Source: Platycnemis pennipes
Taxonomy: Eukaryota; Arthropoda; Insecta; Odonata; Platycnemididae
Reading direction: 5' to 3'
Assembly (NCBI GenBank): GCA_933228895.1
Contig: OW121853.1
Span: 122,532,133-122,596,132 of the forward strand
Length of the DNA: 64,000 nucleotides
Positions within the stretch are counted from its first letter, which is position 1. Every line of letters starts with the position of its first letter. Made by a program: the position numbers and the translations under genes. Positions 43,151 through 55,127 of this stretch are shown here, piece after piece. The notes beneath the pieces are model-generated. The model searched no databases. It saw only the letters and a program-made list of their open reading frames with translations, and was not told the origin of the DNA.

Positions 43151-44990
43151 AGTTCAAAGAGGACTGTGATAACGGACAACACTAGAACCTTAGAACTGTA
43201 ACTCGCTCAATTTATTCATTTGATCAATGATAAAAAAATTAAAATCGATGCGTCTGCAGAAGATAGGTGACCCGTAAAATAGCAGAGCAAATGCATAAAA
43301 GGAAATGAATAGTCTCCAATATATAACTTAAAACCTTCTATGCGATCCTGAACAGTAGGAAAAAGGGGGTGGCCAAATTATTTTAAGATACAACTTCATT
43401 TAAAAAAATGATAACGGTTATTTAAATAGCAAAATGCTGAGCTTAACAGCGTTTAATAATAAAATAAATAAGAATAGGCAATAAAAACCGGTTCCGAGGA
43501 ACAAATTTAACACCTATTTCAATAGCTACTTCTCGGATTCCATTCATGATAGGTGAGATTCTATACTACTTGTTAAAATGCCATTCCTACAAGGTAATTT
43601 CTGATAACACGATATTTTATAGTTTAAATACTTTCGTACAATACAAATAAGACACATGAGGACAGACGAGTATTGATCGTTGTGGCGGTCGAGGAAGCAA
43701 ATTGGTTGCATCCTATTTAATTTGAATGTAGTGTTCGGCATTTGAAAATTTTACGCAACACGTTTATGTCGCAATAAAGCTCTTTAAGGCGACGTTCCGT
43801 GCCTCGCAATTTAAATGTTTTAAACGCCAGACATTACGACGTGACAGAGACTATAAAATAAAAACCAAGTTTCGGCGAACAAGAACTAAAATTGAAAGAT
43901 AAGAGTGTCATGGAATAAAAATTCTCGTAAAAAGCGAATCCGCCTATTAGCAAACTACAACAAACATTAAAATCGCATTGAAATTTAAATACACATGAAA
44001 TTATCATATATCATACGTATATCAATCCAAAAATATAAAAAAGTGTTTAACTTCAAAGCCATACATGATTTAAGGAAACCTAAATGTTTGCACAATATAG
44101 GCAAGTTCTCATACACACAGCATTCCTATTGTTGAGGTAAACCCCTTACATTCTTTTCGATCCGAAGGTAGACAGAGAGATGGATAAGTTCCCTCATACC
44201 GAAAAAATATTATTATGAGTTTTTTCATATTTTCAAGCATATTCGTCAACTTAGAACCCACTCAGCTAAGGACTGGAAGCATCCACTTCCAATAGCATTC
44301 AAGTGACCTCACGGGCGGGAAATTTGGTACACAGGAGGATGAACGATACAACTCACAATGTATGAATACATTTAGATACATAACTTGGTAGTGTTTTTTT
44401 AATAATGTAGTTATAATATTTTTTAAGGCTGCATTAATATACAGCTATCTTAGATGCGATTCGTTCAATACAAATCAATAGTGCTACGTGCGTCCTTCAA
44501 GCAGGTAGAATTTTTACGGTAAAAGTCTTTTAACCCTATTTTAAAATCACGAATGGATGAACCAGTAAATCCGTGTGATACAATACTATATCTTTTATTT
44601 TATTACGGCTTTTAGAACAGTTTGAAACTGTTAATTCTGAAAATATTTTATGTAATGACCATGTAACTTTCTCCACCCATTCACCTCTCCTAAAAATCAC
44701 ACCCTTCCCACAACCTTCGACCCTCCAGCTAATTTCCTTACCCTGGCTGCGAATATTGCTCCACAGAACAGCCTTACAAGGAGTCACCTTCCATTCCTGT
44801 TTCACCCCAACCTAAACCACTCCTCCCCCCACCTTTTTCTTTCACTTTCACCTCCTCCCCTTTTCATCTTGAACCTATATACGCATACCCAACCGCCACA
44901 GGACTATGTACCTTGAAAATGGCACTGAGTTTTCGAAACCCGATTCGACTATCATTAAATTAGTGTGGAGCATCACCATTGTTTTATTAT
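43151..44990. other. No supported gene; AT-rich
   Basis: Long AT-rich stretch, possibly intronic. A pyrimidine-rich patch near 44660-44880 has no coding or repeat identity that I can see. Confidence 0.45.
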
Positions 44991-44994
44991 GCAT

Positions 44995-45355
44995 ATTAAA
45001 ATTCGAAATGTGGTGCTACAGAAGAATCGTGAAGATTAAATGGATCGACCGGGCTAGTAACGAGGAGGTCCTAAGAAGAGTGGGAGAAAAGAGAAATCTG
45101 CTGAAAACTATAAAAAGAAGACGGGACAACCTAATCGGCCATATCTTAAGACACGATGGCCTGATGAAGACAATCGTCGAAGGAAAAGTGAAGGGGAAAA
45201 ATGGAAAAGGCAGGCCTCGTGTTAGTTATATAGAACAGGTCGTAAAGGACGTGAAAGAGAGGAACTACGTTAATATGAAGAGGTTGGCCGATAGAAGAAA
45301 TCGAGTGGAGGGCTGCGTCAAACCAATCCTAGGATTGTTGACCCTTGATGGATGA
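44995..45355 (+). mobile_element. LINE-B copy, best-preserved C-terminus
   Basis: A continuous frame from the upstream non-LINE codons through KFEMWCYRRIVKIKWIDRAS, NEEVLRRVGEKRNLLKTIKR, RDNLIGHILRHDGLMKTIVE and RPRVSYIEQVVKDVKERNYV, with a frameshift at about 45297 (RRNRVEG). The 3' end is CCAATCCTAGGATTGTTGAC then CCTTGATGGATGATT. It is among the least damaged LINE-B tails here, so probably a young insertion. Confidence 0.9.
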
Positions 45356-45599
45356 TTAAAAACTTCCACAAAGTCATGCCTGCAATGACTTCCTATATTA
45401 TTACGGCTCCTTGAATTCATGCTATATATATTTATCGCCAGGAGTTTAGTTTAGGATAAAATAAGAGGTCGAGAAAGCATCATATGAATTTATACTGTGA
45501 TCGATTCATTATATTTTAAATGAAATCTTCTTCGGCACTATCGCTGAGCATGAAAACCGTATCGTGCTCAGGACCTCAATCTCCGTAACGAATGCGTAA

Positions 45600-46340
45600 T
45601 AATCAAAATGGCCTCGAGTCCTTGGCCCTCCCATCATAAAACGCAAGAGGGTTTGTTTGCGGCCCTGAACGAGGGAGAGAGAGAGAGAGCGTGTGGGGGC
45701 AGGGGTGGTCTCGGCGTCGTAAGGGGGAGGAGGTTCCAGATTCGAAAAGGGCGAGGAGGGCGAGATAAAACGCCCCGAAAGCATCGTTTCACATCGCGAT
45801 ATCAAAAGCGGTCTATTCGCGATGCCTAGCGCCGTCGTCCACCACCACCACCCTCTCAACCTTTTTATTTATTCATTTTCATTTGATTTTTTTCCGCTTT
45901 TATCTTCGTTTCCTCCGCGGCCGTCCCTCTCCATTTTTTTCCTCCCCTCTCTGCCGAGGGGAAGCGGGGGAGGAGGAGGGTAAGGGGGGGGGGTTAAGGG
46001 AGGGAGGCGAGGGGGAGGGTGCACGGCGGTAACTTTCACGCCCTATAAAACCCTTTTTCCGGCGAGAAAAATAAACTGCTCCGGGGGAATCGCCGGCGGG
46101 AAAGGATGAGAAATGGCCCGCCGTGCTGAACGGGAGGGGGCTCAGGGTGTCCACAGCTCGTAAAAACAGTTCGGACCCACCCCGCCCTCTCTCGGCCACC
46201 CCTGGGCCTGAGTGGGCCCATTCCGAGGGCCGCCGCGATTCGCGCGGCCTCTTAAAGCGACACACCGCCCACAAAACGAGAGGCAGTACCTCAAATGCCA
46301 CTTAGCTCGGCGACAGGATTTGACCCGGAATTCGACACGA
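45600..46340. promoter_or_regulatory. GC/CpG-rich island with TATA-like box
   Basis: About 700 bp of GC-rich, CpG-rich DNA with a GAGAGAGAGAGAG run (45685), a G/A-rich block (45955-46020) and TATAAAA at 46044-46050, 30-40 bases upstream of a GC-rich stretch. This is the strongest promoter-like patch in the window, but no downstream coding exon is recognised. The direction of transcription is unknown. Confidence 0.35.
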
Positions 46341-48429
46341 TACGATGCCACGAAAAGTACAGCGATGCTTCAAACATTATCATATTGTTTTCTGCTAATA
46401 ACGATCGATTTTCAAGAAGTTCTTCAATCTGAAGTCACATCCCACTTTTCTTGAAAACGCTCTTTCTTTGCCTTGTTCCTCTCTTGAAGATGGTAGTCTT
46501 GCTATCTCTCCATCTAAAATGTCATTACCGTCCTCCCTCTTCCTCGTTTTTCTGCTCAGAATCCCATCGCTCTTAATTAATTATCGCATCCACCCATTCC
46601 TCCTAATTTCCTCCAGCGGCTTCCTTTCTCTGCCCCCCCCCCCCCTTCCAACAATTCAAGAACTTCCTCGTTTTTCTTCCTTTCGTCATCACAATTTCTC
46701 ATCCTTCCCCAAGCCCACATTACCAAATCTTTCCCCATTCTCTTACCCCAGGGGCCATTTCTCTGATTCCTTTAACGCCACGCTCCATATAAAATTCTTT
46801 AATAACCTTTCGCCGACATCTTAGTTTAAGGATATAGAAAGGATTCCCAAGTGTGATCTTTTGGAAATGTGCAGCATTCATCATGATGAAAATTCAAAAG
46901 GCCACTCCTCACTTTTTAAGCGACTGGCCTAGGTGCCATCAACCATGTGCCAGTACTAAGGTAAATGGAAATGGCAAATGGTTACTGCAACGTTCTTCGG
47001 CTAAGAAACGTGTAGGGTAGAAATTTTCGTCCACGAAGGATCGTTGCGTAAGTCCTGGGTCATAGGCTTCCTTCTCTTTACAGACTCTTATTTGGCTAGT
47101 GCAATTATCCTCCTGTAGTATTTAGTTTATACCTTCTCCAAATTAATGATACAAATACAGAATTTGAGAGTAAACTCCGCCTTTTGGCGCTTAACGCCGA
47201 AGAGCACGGAGAAATACGAGGCAACGATGATAAGGAAGCGTAAACAACGAACAATGAGGCATTGCATCAAGTGATTCCTCATTTGTCGGAATTAAATTTG
47301 AGTATTGAGGTATGTTAACATTAGGAAAATGATTAGCTGCCCAAAAACATTGAAAACCAAATCAAAATAGTACATACATACAACGCACATTCAATTTAAT
47401 ATCTTGACGTTGCCATCATTAGATACTAGTCGAGGGGAAAGTAAATCAAGGCAATAATGCACTTAGCATCCAATGGAATAAAATTCGAAAAAAAAGAAAA
47501 GTGATGAAGAAAGGAAGCGTCGCTAATTTTCCATCGCCAAGCCTCATTTAGACTATGCCGAAAGGATTAGGGGCTGTGCCATGCCGATTTGATTACGGCA
47601 GAGTTAGGATCTGAACAGAGATGATCGGCGAAATCCTTGAACGCCCTCATCATAATTGTTAGTATCACAATCTTACCTACAGAACTCGGATAGGATACGA
47701 TTTAAGGCCATATGTTATACGAAACGATAACCTATCAAGTTATTAGCAATTTGATAAATGAGATGGGGGTGGCTGATACTTTGCGGAATTCCATTTCAAT
47801 ACTTTGCCCTAATTTCACAGTAATGCGGATTAATACTGTGGATTTATAATAAATCAAAGACAATATTGACGTGGCTTTAGTGCAAAGTATCCATTCCAAT
47901 CCTTATTAGAAGTTTACTAATCTCTACAGTGGTTAACGGTCAAGCTACTATTTCATACTTTTCCGTAACACTGTAAACACAAAAAACAATTGGACTTTGA
48001 AGGTCATTGGCAGGTAGGTATTCGTAGGAATTCGTAAGGAATGTATTACTCTCCGTTACAGATATACTTCGAGATGTGCACCAAAAAATATATCAGACAA
48101 AAAGATCATTCCCTTTTCCCATTGCACAGGCAAAAAAAGACAGGAACTGAAAAAAAACACAGCAGATGCGAAGCATACCAGACAGTTAGCTTTAATGACT
48201 TCACGATACCCAGTAAAAGACAGAGGAGTTCAGAGCAAAACAATCGCGATACGGGACCCATAGTAATATTGCACTGACTTTTCAATTTAAACTTAGACCG
48301 GATTTGGATAACCACCCTTTCCTAACACATTTTATCCCACCGTGAGATAAAAATCCGTCGAGGTGCCTAAGAAACCTGTGTATGATTACTTAATAACTTA
48401 AATGTACGCAATGAAAATATTTACATACC
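46341..48429. other. No supported gene
   Basis: Contains a C13 run near 46634-46646 and otherwise AT-rich DNA. No family recognised. Confidence 0.45.
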
Positions 48430-49265
48430 CATCCCTAGTAGCAATTGATATCTATATAATATCCATAGAGTGTTACCAATATCCAAAAAGCATTACATCT
48501 AAGTGTACCATTGTGTGGATATTGTTTGGATGTTGATGTACTACCATGCTTTTTTGATAACCCATTACATCTAAATGTAATATTGTGTGGATATTGAATG
48601 GATGTTAATTTATGACTGCCTTTTGGATATTGAATGGTTATTTTGGTTATCAGGATGCAAATATACTATTATTGCGCATGTAATGCTGTACTTAATGTTT
48701 CTAGTACAATACTTTACAATGATGGTGAAATACATGTTTTCGGTCACAATACGTTTGTGACCGAACAACATGTAGGAGCAAAAATCAGTGTTAGACGAGT
48801 TATCTTTGAGGAAATTCTTTACAATAAAACAGTAGAGCAGCACTGTGTAATTTTTCACAGTTGTTTTATTTCACCTCAACCATGTTTTGACGTTCCTTAC
48901 ATCATTATCTTGAGGCTGCTATATGCAGTAGCCTTTACGTAATGACAAAAGGTACGTCCGACCTGTTTGAGGTGAAATAAAACAAGTGTGGAAAATTGCA
49001 AAGTGCCGCTCTACTGATTTCTAGCAAGTAGGAGGGTAATATTAAAATATTCTTTAGAGAAAAATATGAAGCAGGGGAAGGGATTCCCTTTTTATTTAAT
49101 ATCCGAGTTGGAAATTATATGGATGGCATTTGGTGGCAACTTCGGATATTGTATGGATATTTATATAAGATTAGCGGATAAAAATTGGATATTGTTTGGA
49201 CATTATAGTTGGATATTACGGATATTGTGGGGATATTGTATGGATATCAATTGGTAATAGGGATG
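48430..49265. mobile_element. TIR element with GGATATTG subterminal repeats
   Basis: Left end CATCCCTAGTAGCAATTGAT and right end, reversed, CATCCCTATTACCAATTGAT match at 18 of 20 and remain similar through AATATCC. Both ends hold runs of GGATATTGTNTGGATAT-like words (48450-48650; 49140-49255). A second inverted-repeat unit, CAGTAGAGC...GCTCTACTG (48830-49016), sits inside, and a short hairpin TCGGTCACAA/TTGTGACCGA lies at 48739-48766. No transposase. Flanking AT/AT could be a 2-bp duplication. Confidence 0.75.
48830..49016. mobile_element. Nested ~187-bp hairpin MITE
   Basis: Ends CAGTAGAGCAGCACTGTG and, reversed, CAGTAGAGCGGCACTTTG; similarity continues through TTGTTTTATTTCACCTCAA, giving arms of about 50 bp. 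Target duplication not evident. Confidence 0.65.
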
Positions 49266-49549
49266 TTAAAGACTACGTAAAAGTTAAAATCTTCGATTCC
49301 CCTCAGATAATATCAGCCAATCGGCTACAGTGTAATCTGGAGACATTTATTCGGAGAAGAGCTGAATTTCACATAGAATTTTCGAAACTTTACATTCGGA
49401 TGATTGAGAATATCAAATAGTTTAAACAAATTCTTACTAGTAATATGCGAATAGCGCATAAGAACATGGGCATTTTACGAGGAGTGGGCGAACAATAGGC
49501 ACATCACCAGATGGATAAAGTAGAGTAAAAGGGATACAGGATGCCCTAG

Positions 49550-49780
49550 AAGGTGAGATAACCCGCGCCGAGGGGAGGGGAGGATGGAGAGAGAGAGTTA
49601 GGGTGGAGGCGGATGTGACGACGTCGCTTCCGGTCCCGAGAGGGGGTGGTCACTGGACAGTGGCCTTATCGGAGAGAACTCCCTCGCGTGCCCTGAAATA
49701 TCGCCGCGAAAGGATGACGTCAGTAAAAACAAGCGACGGACGAATTCACTCCACAACACGCGGAAAAAAAACTCGGCGGT
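49550..49780. promoter_or_regulatory. GC-rich patch with CRE-like sites
   Basis: CpG-rich DNA containing GTGACGACGTCGC near 49617 and ATGACGTCAG near 49715, both CRE/ATF-like, plus a GAGAGAGAGAG run. Candidate regulatory DNA; nothing coding nearby. Confidence 0.3.
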
Positions 49781-50079
49781 AAATCAAATTCTATTTTTAC
49801 GTATCATAGCACGCCGAAAGACAAAAGACCCCTGACAGTGACGATTGAGACGGGCACGATAGGTAAGAGAGAGAGATAGAAGAGGGGGAAAGGGTAAACG
49901 AATAGAGATACTGAACAGAATGAGGGAATGTAGAGTATGAGAGGAATGCCGTACAGGACATTAGTAGACGAGAATACTAATGGGGAGAGGAGAAGGTGGA
50001 ACAGGCACGAACCTTTCGAAAAAGCACCATTATTAGTGGAACACCAATGGTGAAACTACGAGAAAACGCATTGTTCACA

Positions 50080-50613
50080 ATAGGGTTTTTTACCATATTT
50101 TTTTATTGCCGAATCTGATAGAGTTTGTAACATAAAAAGACCCGTTTTTCCGTTTTTCGATCCGTCAATTAGTTCTCGAGTTATTAGCGCGCGAAAAACT
50201 GACGTTTTTAACCCTTTCGGAAAAGTGAGAGTTCAAAGGACTGGCAAGTCATCCACTTTGTCCAATCACAACTGAGACGGCGAAGGTCCTTCGCCTTATC
50301 ACAATGGGGGACACAGAGCTGGCTCTGCCAATGGAAGTGGTTGCGACAGGATCTCTTCAGGCAGACCTCCCCTCCCCACCTCCGCTCCCTTCCCGTTCTT
50401 CCTCAAAACAGTCAAGGAGGGGAGGGTAGATAACGAAGATATCCTTAACTCAGCTCGTTCGGTGGGCGTCACCTTTCGCTTATTTTATTTTTTAATTTGT
50501 AAGCGAATGGCTCTGGTAATAAGAAAAATGTTTTCACTAAAATCCATTTTTCGTTTCCATCTAATAATTTTATGCGCAAATAGCGATTACGGTTCCGAGT
50601 AAACTCCCCCATT
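50080..50613 (+). mobile_element. TIR family M copy 4
   Basis: Begins AATAGGGTTTTTTACC and ends GAGTAAACTCCCCCATT. Body order as in copy 1. The CRE-like segment is mutated (GATAACGAAGATATCC). Confidence 0.83.
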
Positions 50614-51593
50614 CGATGCCACATAGAATTCATTATTTTTCTTGACATAGGATTGTTAACAAAGAATAGTGAAGAGTGAATGATACAAATAGCTGCAGGA
50701 TTCCGAAGTGACTTCGTCAATAAATGGTCCATGTGTGGGCAACAATTAGTCAAAACTTGTATCGTGCACCACGACAACGCCTCCTGTCCCGCGGTCCATT
50801 CTCCAAGCACGTTTTGACCAAAAACCATAATAGTATCGGTCCATCAGTCCCCGTATTCTCCCAGTATATGTTCATGTAATATTTTTCTTTTCCCGAAATT
50901 GAAAAGATGGAAGGACGTTATTATGGCACCGCTGACAGTTTTTATAGAGCCGTGAAAAATCTATTGAGGGCTATGTCAGGGCTTTGGGCTTTACAACCCA
51001 GCAGAAAATAGAGGAAGGACAGCATCTCCACTGTCGCAACGGCTAGGAGAGGAAACTGTTTTCATAACCTTGAAATGTAAGCTTTTTCTCGGAAACTGTA
51101 AATTTTTCTAAATGAAGACATGAATTTTGTGCCTCACCTCGTGGATTCCGAAAAAGTACTATGTTTTCTGGCTTATTACGGAATATACCAACGCTATTCA
51201 TCCCTTTTGGATACAAAAAAAACACCTGTCTTCACAGAGTGTTCCAGATCCATACCTCAAGGGAGAAGTATCGCTAGTAAGAGAGACAAATAGACGGTGT
51301 CCAGGTGGGGGGATGAAGAGGGGAGGGAACTGCAACACGCATTAAGTACACAACAAACCGCTGCGCTGCCGATATGAACTGACCGTACCAAGGTCAACGC
51401 GGCAAGCAAGGCCGTGCAAATACGAAGCATAGACTCTTCTCTGAGGACGACAGAACGCGCGAGCCTCTGATAAGGAATATGATTAAACTAAAATATTTAC
51501 GTTTTGGCTCGACATCGAAATTGTGACGAACTGCTCTGTGGGAGGAATACTTCTTCATAGGCCACCTCTCTAAACGATGAGACGGATGATTAG
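50614..51593. other. No supported gene
   Basis: A 119-codon minus-strand open frame (50828-50469) overlaps the family-M copy and its right flank. The VSCTTIQVLTNCCPH-like wording does not match a family I can name. Otherwise no feature. Confidence 0.35.
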
Positions 51594-52175
51594 GTTGAGT
51601 AGTGTTTCAGAATTAGTACAAGAATTAGGGTGGGAATCATTATCAGAGCGTAGGTTAAAGTACAGATTAATCTATTAAAGAAATTTAAATCGGATAGCTT
51701 TACTGAAGATGTTATGCACGTATTAAAAACACCAGCGTATTATGCTAGATTCGATCAGATAAATAAGATTCATCAATATCATTGGTCAACAATCCTAGGA
51801 TTGGTTTTACGCAGCTTTCCACTCGATTCTTCTATCGGCCAGCCTTTTCATTGTGACGTAATTCTTCTCTTTTAAATAAGATTAGAGAGATATATTGTCG
51901 TACCGATAGATTCAATATGGCGTTTTTCCCCCGTACTATAAGAGAACAGAATAGGCATCATAGCAAAGGGATAGGTAGGGGAAATATTTTAGAGTAGTCT
52001 GTTGTGCATGGTGTATGTATTAATCCCTGAAATACTATAGATACTAACAATCTAGTTGCATGAGAGCCTATAGTTGCTTGTTTGCATGTCGGTAGTGCAT
52101 GCTTGGTGATCTTCACCCCCTGCCACACACCCTCGCGGTGGCTTGCAAGGTATCGTGTAGATGTAGATAGGTGTA
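51594..52175 (+). mobile_element. LINE-A copy interrupted by LINE-B tail
   Basis: Plus strand: decayed SSVSELVQELGWESLSERRL-like region (51600-51680), then KTPAYYARFDQINKI, an insertion at 51771-51873, then IREIYCRTDRFNMAFFPRTI and EQNRHHSKGIGRGNILE. It ends with CCCCCTGCCACACACCCTCG, GGTGGCTTGCAAGGTATCGT and GTAGATGTAGAT. Confidence 0.9.
51771..51873 (-). mobile_element. 103-bp LINE-B 3' end nested in LINE-A
   Basis: Perfect 10-bp direct repeat AAATAAGATT on both sides (51761-51770 and 51874-51883). The insert is the last 100 bp of LINE-B (RLADRRIEWKAA..., CCAATCCTAGGATTGTTGAC, CAATGATATTGATG) in minus orientation. A minimal, very clean target-primed insertion. Confidence 0.95.
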
Positions 52176-52633
52176 GATGATGATAAACTGATTAATGCAA
52201 TTTATTCCTAACTCATAGCACAGGACTATGATAGGAGAATTGTAAATAGATAGGTTACAGATTGAGTTTTATTTCCATTAAACAATAATGAACCTGTATA
52301 CACAACAAGAGATTAATAATGTCGATATTCTATCGATAAAATAACTAATTTTTTCTTAAAATTACATGAATGTGTTTTCAGGATTTACGTAGATGCTTCG
52401 TCACGTGGGATGGGTCTTGATTGGTCCATTCGGTTGAATGTCCGTTCCCACGCACTAGCGAGTGTGGGGCCATCCTCTCGGCTGATGTTGTTCAGAGTTA
52501 TGACTATTTCCATTGCTTCCCTAATAATCCTCGGGATATAAGAGGGTCTCTTTCTTCAGTAATTGAGTTTCGTCAATCTCCATATCGTGTGTGGGGACCA
52601 CTCCACAGATGCTCCGCGATTGCTGAAAGGCGG
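52176..52633. other. No supported feature
   Basis: AT-rich, then GC-moderate. No recognisable gene. Confidence 0.4.
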
Positions 52634-53167
52634 AATGGGGTCGTTTACCATATTTTTTATTGCCAGATCTGATAGAGTTTGTAAAATAAGAAGACTCGTA
52701 TTTTTCCGTTTTATGATCCATCAATTATTTCTCGAGTTATAAGAGGCGAAAAACATGTTTTTAACACTTTAGGAAAAGTGGGCGTGGTGCAACCTCTGAC
52801 GTATATCGACTTCGTCCAATCACAACTGAGCCCGCCAAGCTACTTCACCTTATCGGAAAGGGGGAGTAACAGCCGTCTCTGCCAATAGGAGCGATTGCGA
52901 TAGGGTCTGTGCGAGCAGACCTTCCGAGAACCCCCCTCCACTCCCTTCCCTTCCCCTAAAAGCAGTCAAGGACGGGAGGAAAATGACGTCAATGATATCA
53001 AAGCAGCTTTTTTGGTGGGCGTCACCTTTTGCTTATTTTGATTTTTGATATATGAGTGAATGTTTGTGGTTAGAAGATTAATTTGTTCACTAAAATTCAT
53101 TTTTCGTTTCCATCTAACAATTTCGTGTACAAAACTGCGATTTCAGTTCCGAGTAAACGCCCCCATT
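52634..53167 (+). mobile_element. TIR family M copy 5
   Basis: Begins AATGGGGTCGTTTACC and ends GAGTAAACGCCCCCATT. The promoter-like words are kept: CCAATCACAACTGAGC, GCCAATAGGAGCGATTGC, AAATGACGTCAATGATATC. Very similar to copies 1 and 6. Confidence 0.87.
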
Positions 53168-53410
53168 GTATGTTTTTAGCGGCCCACCGATTTTCCTGGA
53201 GTCGAAACTTCAGGGCTCTCGAGGGTTGGCCGAAGTAGTAGTGGCCACATTTGCATATCATTATGTATACTCTTCCAAACTTGTCTTATGGGAGACGGTC
53301 CTTGGAGTTGAGGAGGATGTTTTGGTGATACATTTATACCTCGTCACCACATTAGCCCGAAACGTGTGCTTCTAGCGCTAAGCATACTATAAAGCCTGCT
53401 TGCAAGTGGA

Positions 53411-53426
53411 GGGGGGGGGGGGGGGG
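53411..53426 (+). repeat. G16 homopolymer
   Basis: Sixteen consecutive G. Long G runs can form quadruplexes and are frequent assembly or sequencing error points. Confidence 0.9.
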
Positions 53427-53429
53427 TAC

Positions 53430-54004
53430 CGTCGGAAACACCCGAAGTACGTCCGAACGCGAAGCACTCTGGGGGAATCATGCTAAGAAGCCAAAGCACA
53501 GAAGCACGCTTCCATGTAGGCTTCGAAGCATTGTTGACGAGAATAACAAAAGATGGCGGAGCCGTTGGCTACTTATAAATGTGTGTAGTATCTATTTTTT
53601 TACTTCGTATATTAGATTTGTTTAATTATTAATATACACATCAATGAAAAGGTTAATATACATATAATCGGTCTTTTTCTTCCGATCTAACCATTTGATA
53701 GATGCTGCCCTCTATCGTGTTTCACTATACTTAGTGGTTATTTTTGTTGCCACTACTGCTTAACGCCGCTCGTTACCGTACACTGTCCGAATATGAAGTA
53801 TTCTTTCCCAAGCATGCTTTATTGTACGTCACCAATACGTCATCCCCAAGAATGCTTTGCCGAAGCATACTTGGTTTTCGGATACGGCTATTGTGACTAC
53901 GAAGCGTCCTCGCAATCTTCTCTGTGGTTCCGGAGACATAAGGCAGGATAGCATGTGCCCTGGGTTTCTCAATGGAGCTTTTCTCGGCGATCCATACCAA
54001 GGCC
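53430..54004. other. No supported gene
   Basis: Mixed DNA with several repeats of GAAGCA/TGCTT-type words near 53460-53540 and 53800-53880 that do not form a clear element. Confidence 0.35.
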
Positions 54005-54537
54005 AATGGGGTCGTTTACCATATTTTTTATTGCCGAATCTGAGAGAGTTTTTAAAATATGAAGACCCGTATTTTTCCGTTTTTTGTTCTGTCAATTATT
54101 TCTCGAGTTATAGGCGTCAAAAAACTGATGCATTTAACCCTTTCGGAAAAGTGGGTGTGGTGCAACCTCTGACGTATAACGACTTCGTCCAATCACAACT
54201 GAGCTCGCGAAGCTACTTCGCCTTATCGCAATGGGGGAGACACAGCTGACTCTGCCAATCGGAGCAGTTACGACAGCATCTGTACGAGCAGACCTTCCAA
54301 GAATCCCCCTCCAATTCCTTCCCCTTCCCATAAGAGCAGTCTAGGACGGGAGGAAAATGACGTCAATGTTATCACAGCAGCTTTTTCGGTGGGCGTCACC
54401 TTTTGCTTATTTAAATTTTTGATTTATGAGTGGTTGTGGTTAGAAGATTAATTTTTTCACTAAAATTCGTTTTTCGTTTCCATCTAACGATTTCGTGTAC
54501 AAAATTGCGATTTCGGTTCCGAGTAAACGCTCGCATT
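54005..54537 (+). mobile_element. TIR family M copy 6
   Basis: Begins AATGGGGTCGTTTACC and ends GAGTAAACGCTCGCATT. It keeps AAATGACGTCAATGTTATC and both CCAAT words. Only about 840 bp separate it from copy 5, in the same orientation. Confidence 0.87.
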
Positions 54538-54611
54538 ATTTTTTTCCATACTTCCTTCCGTGCTTTCCTCAATATGTTCTCTCGGCGAAAGATATTCCTC
54601 TGGAGGCCTCC

Positions 54612-54920
54612 AAGGGAATCTACATCTATCTACATCTACATAAAACCCTGCAAGCCACCATAAAGGCAGGGGGTGAACTCTCACCAAACATGCACTATTT
54701 ATCATGCATAAAATTTGTAATTAAAAATTAAAATAGCAAAGCATGCATGAAAAAACATGCTGTTAGTTGGGTTAGCTTAAAATTCCTTATACCAACATGC
54801 AGCTACCAATGTTATCCATTGTTACACTCGTACTGGATACATTTGCCGTTATTCATATCCCTAATAGTACGAGGAAAAAAAGGACATTTTGAATCTGTCA
54901 GTTCGGCAATCTACTAGTCT
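54612..54920 (-). mobile_element. LINE-A 3' UTR, subfamily 1
   Basis: Minus-strand 3' end CATCTATCTACATCTACATA, AACCCTGCAAGCCACCATAA, then the UTR through AGCATGCATGAAAAAACATG, to the ORF end GGACATTTTGAATCTGTCAG. Part of the GTGTGTGGCAGGGGG signature is deleted (AAAGGCAGGGGGTG). Confidence 0.87.
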
Positions 54921-55127
54921 GTAAAAAAAAACGGAATGGGAGAACCTTCCTTGATTCGATGAATTCAACTGCTGCAACTCGGGATTGCCATTATTGAAAT
55001 TTTAAAATGCACTCTCCGGGATGATATTAAATATGGAAATGGTGCGAAGGAGTGAAGGTGAAGCGTCGACTGGCTGGGATTGAGGAGAGAGATGTCCGAA
55101 GACCTCCTCGCTCTCGCCTATTGCGAG

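Noticed and set aside
48400..49265. CRISPR-like or satellite array of GGATATTG units
   Set aside because: Units are irregular in length and spacing and sit at both ends of a TIR element; this is subterminal repetition in a eukaryotic genome.
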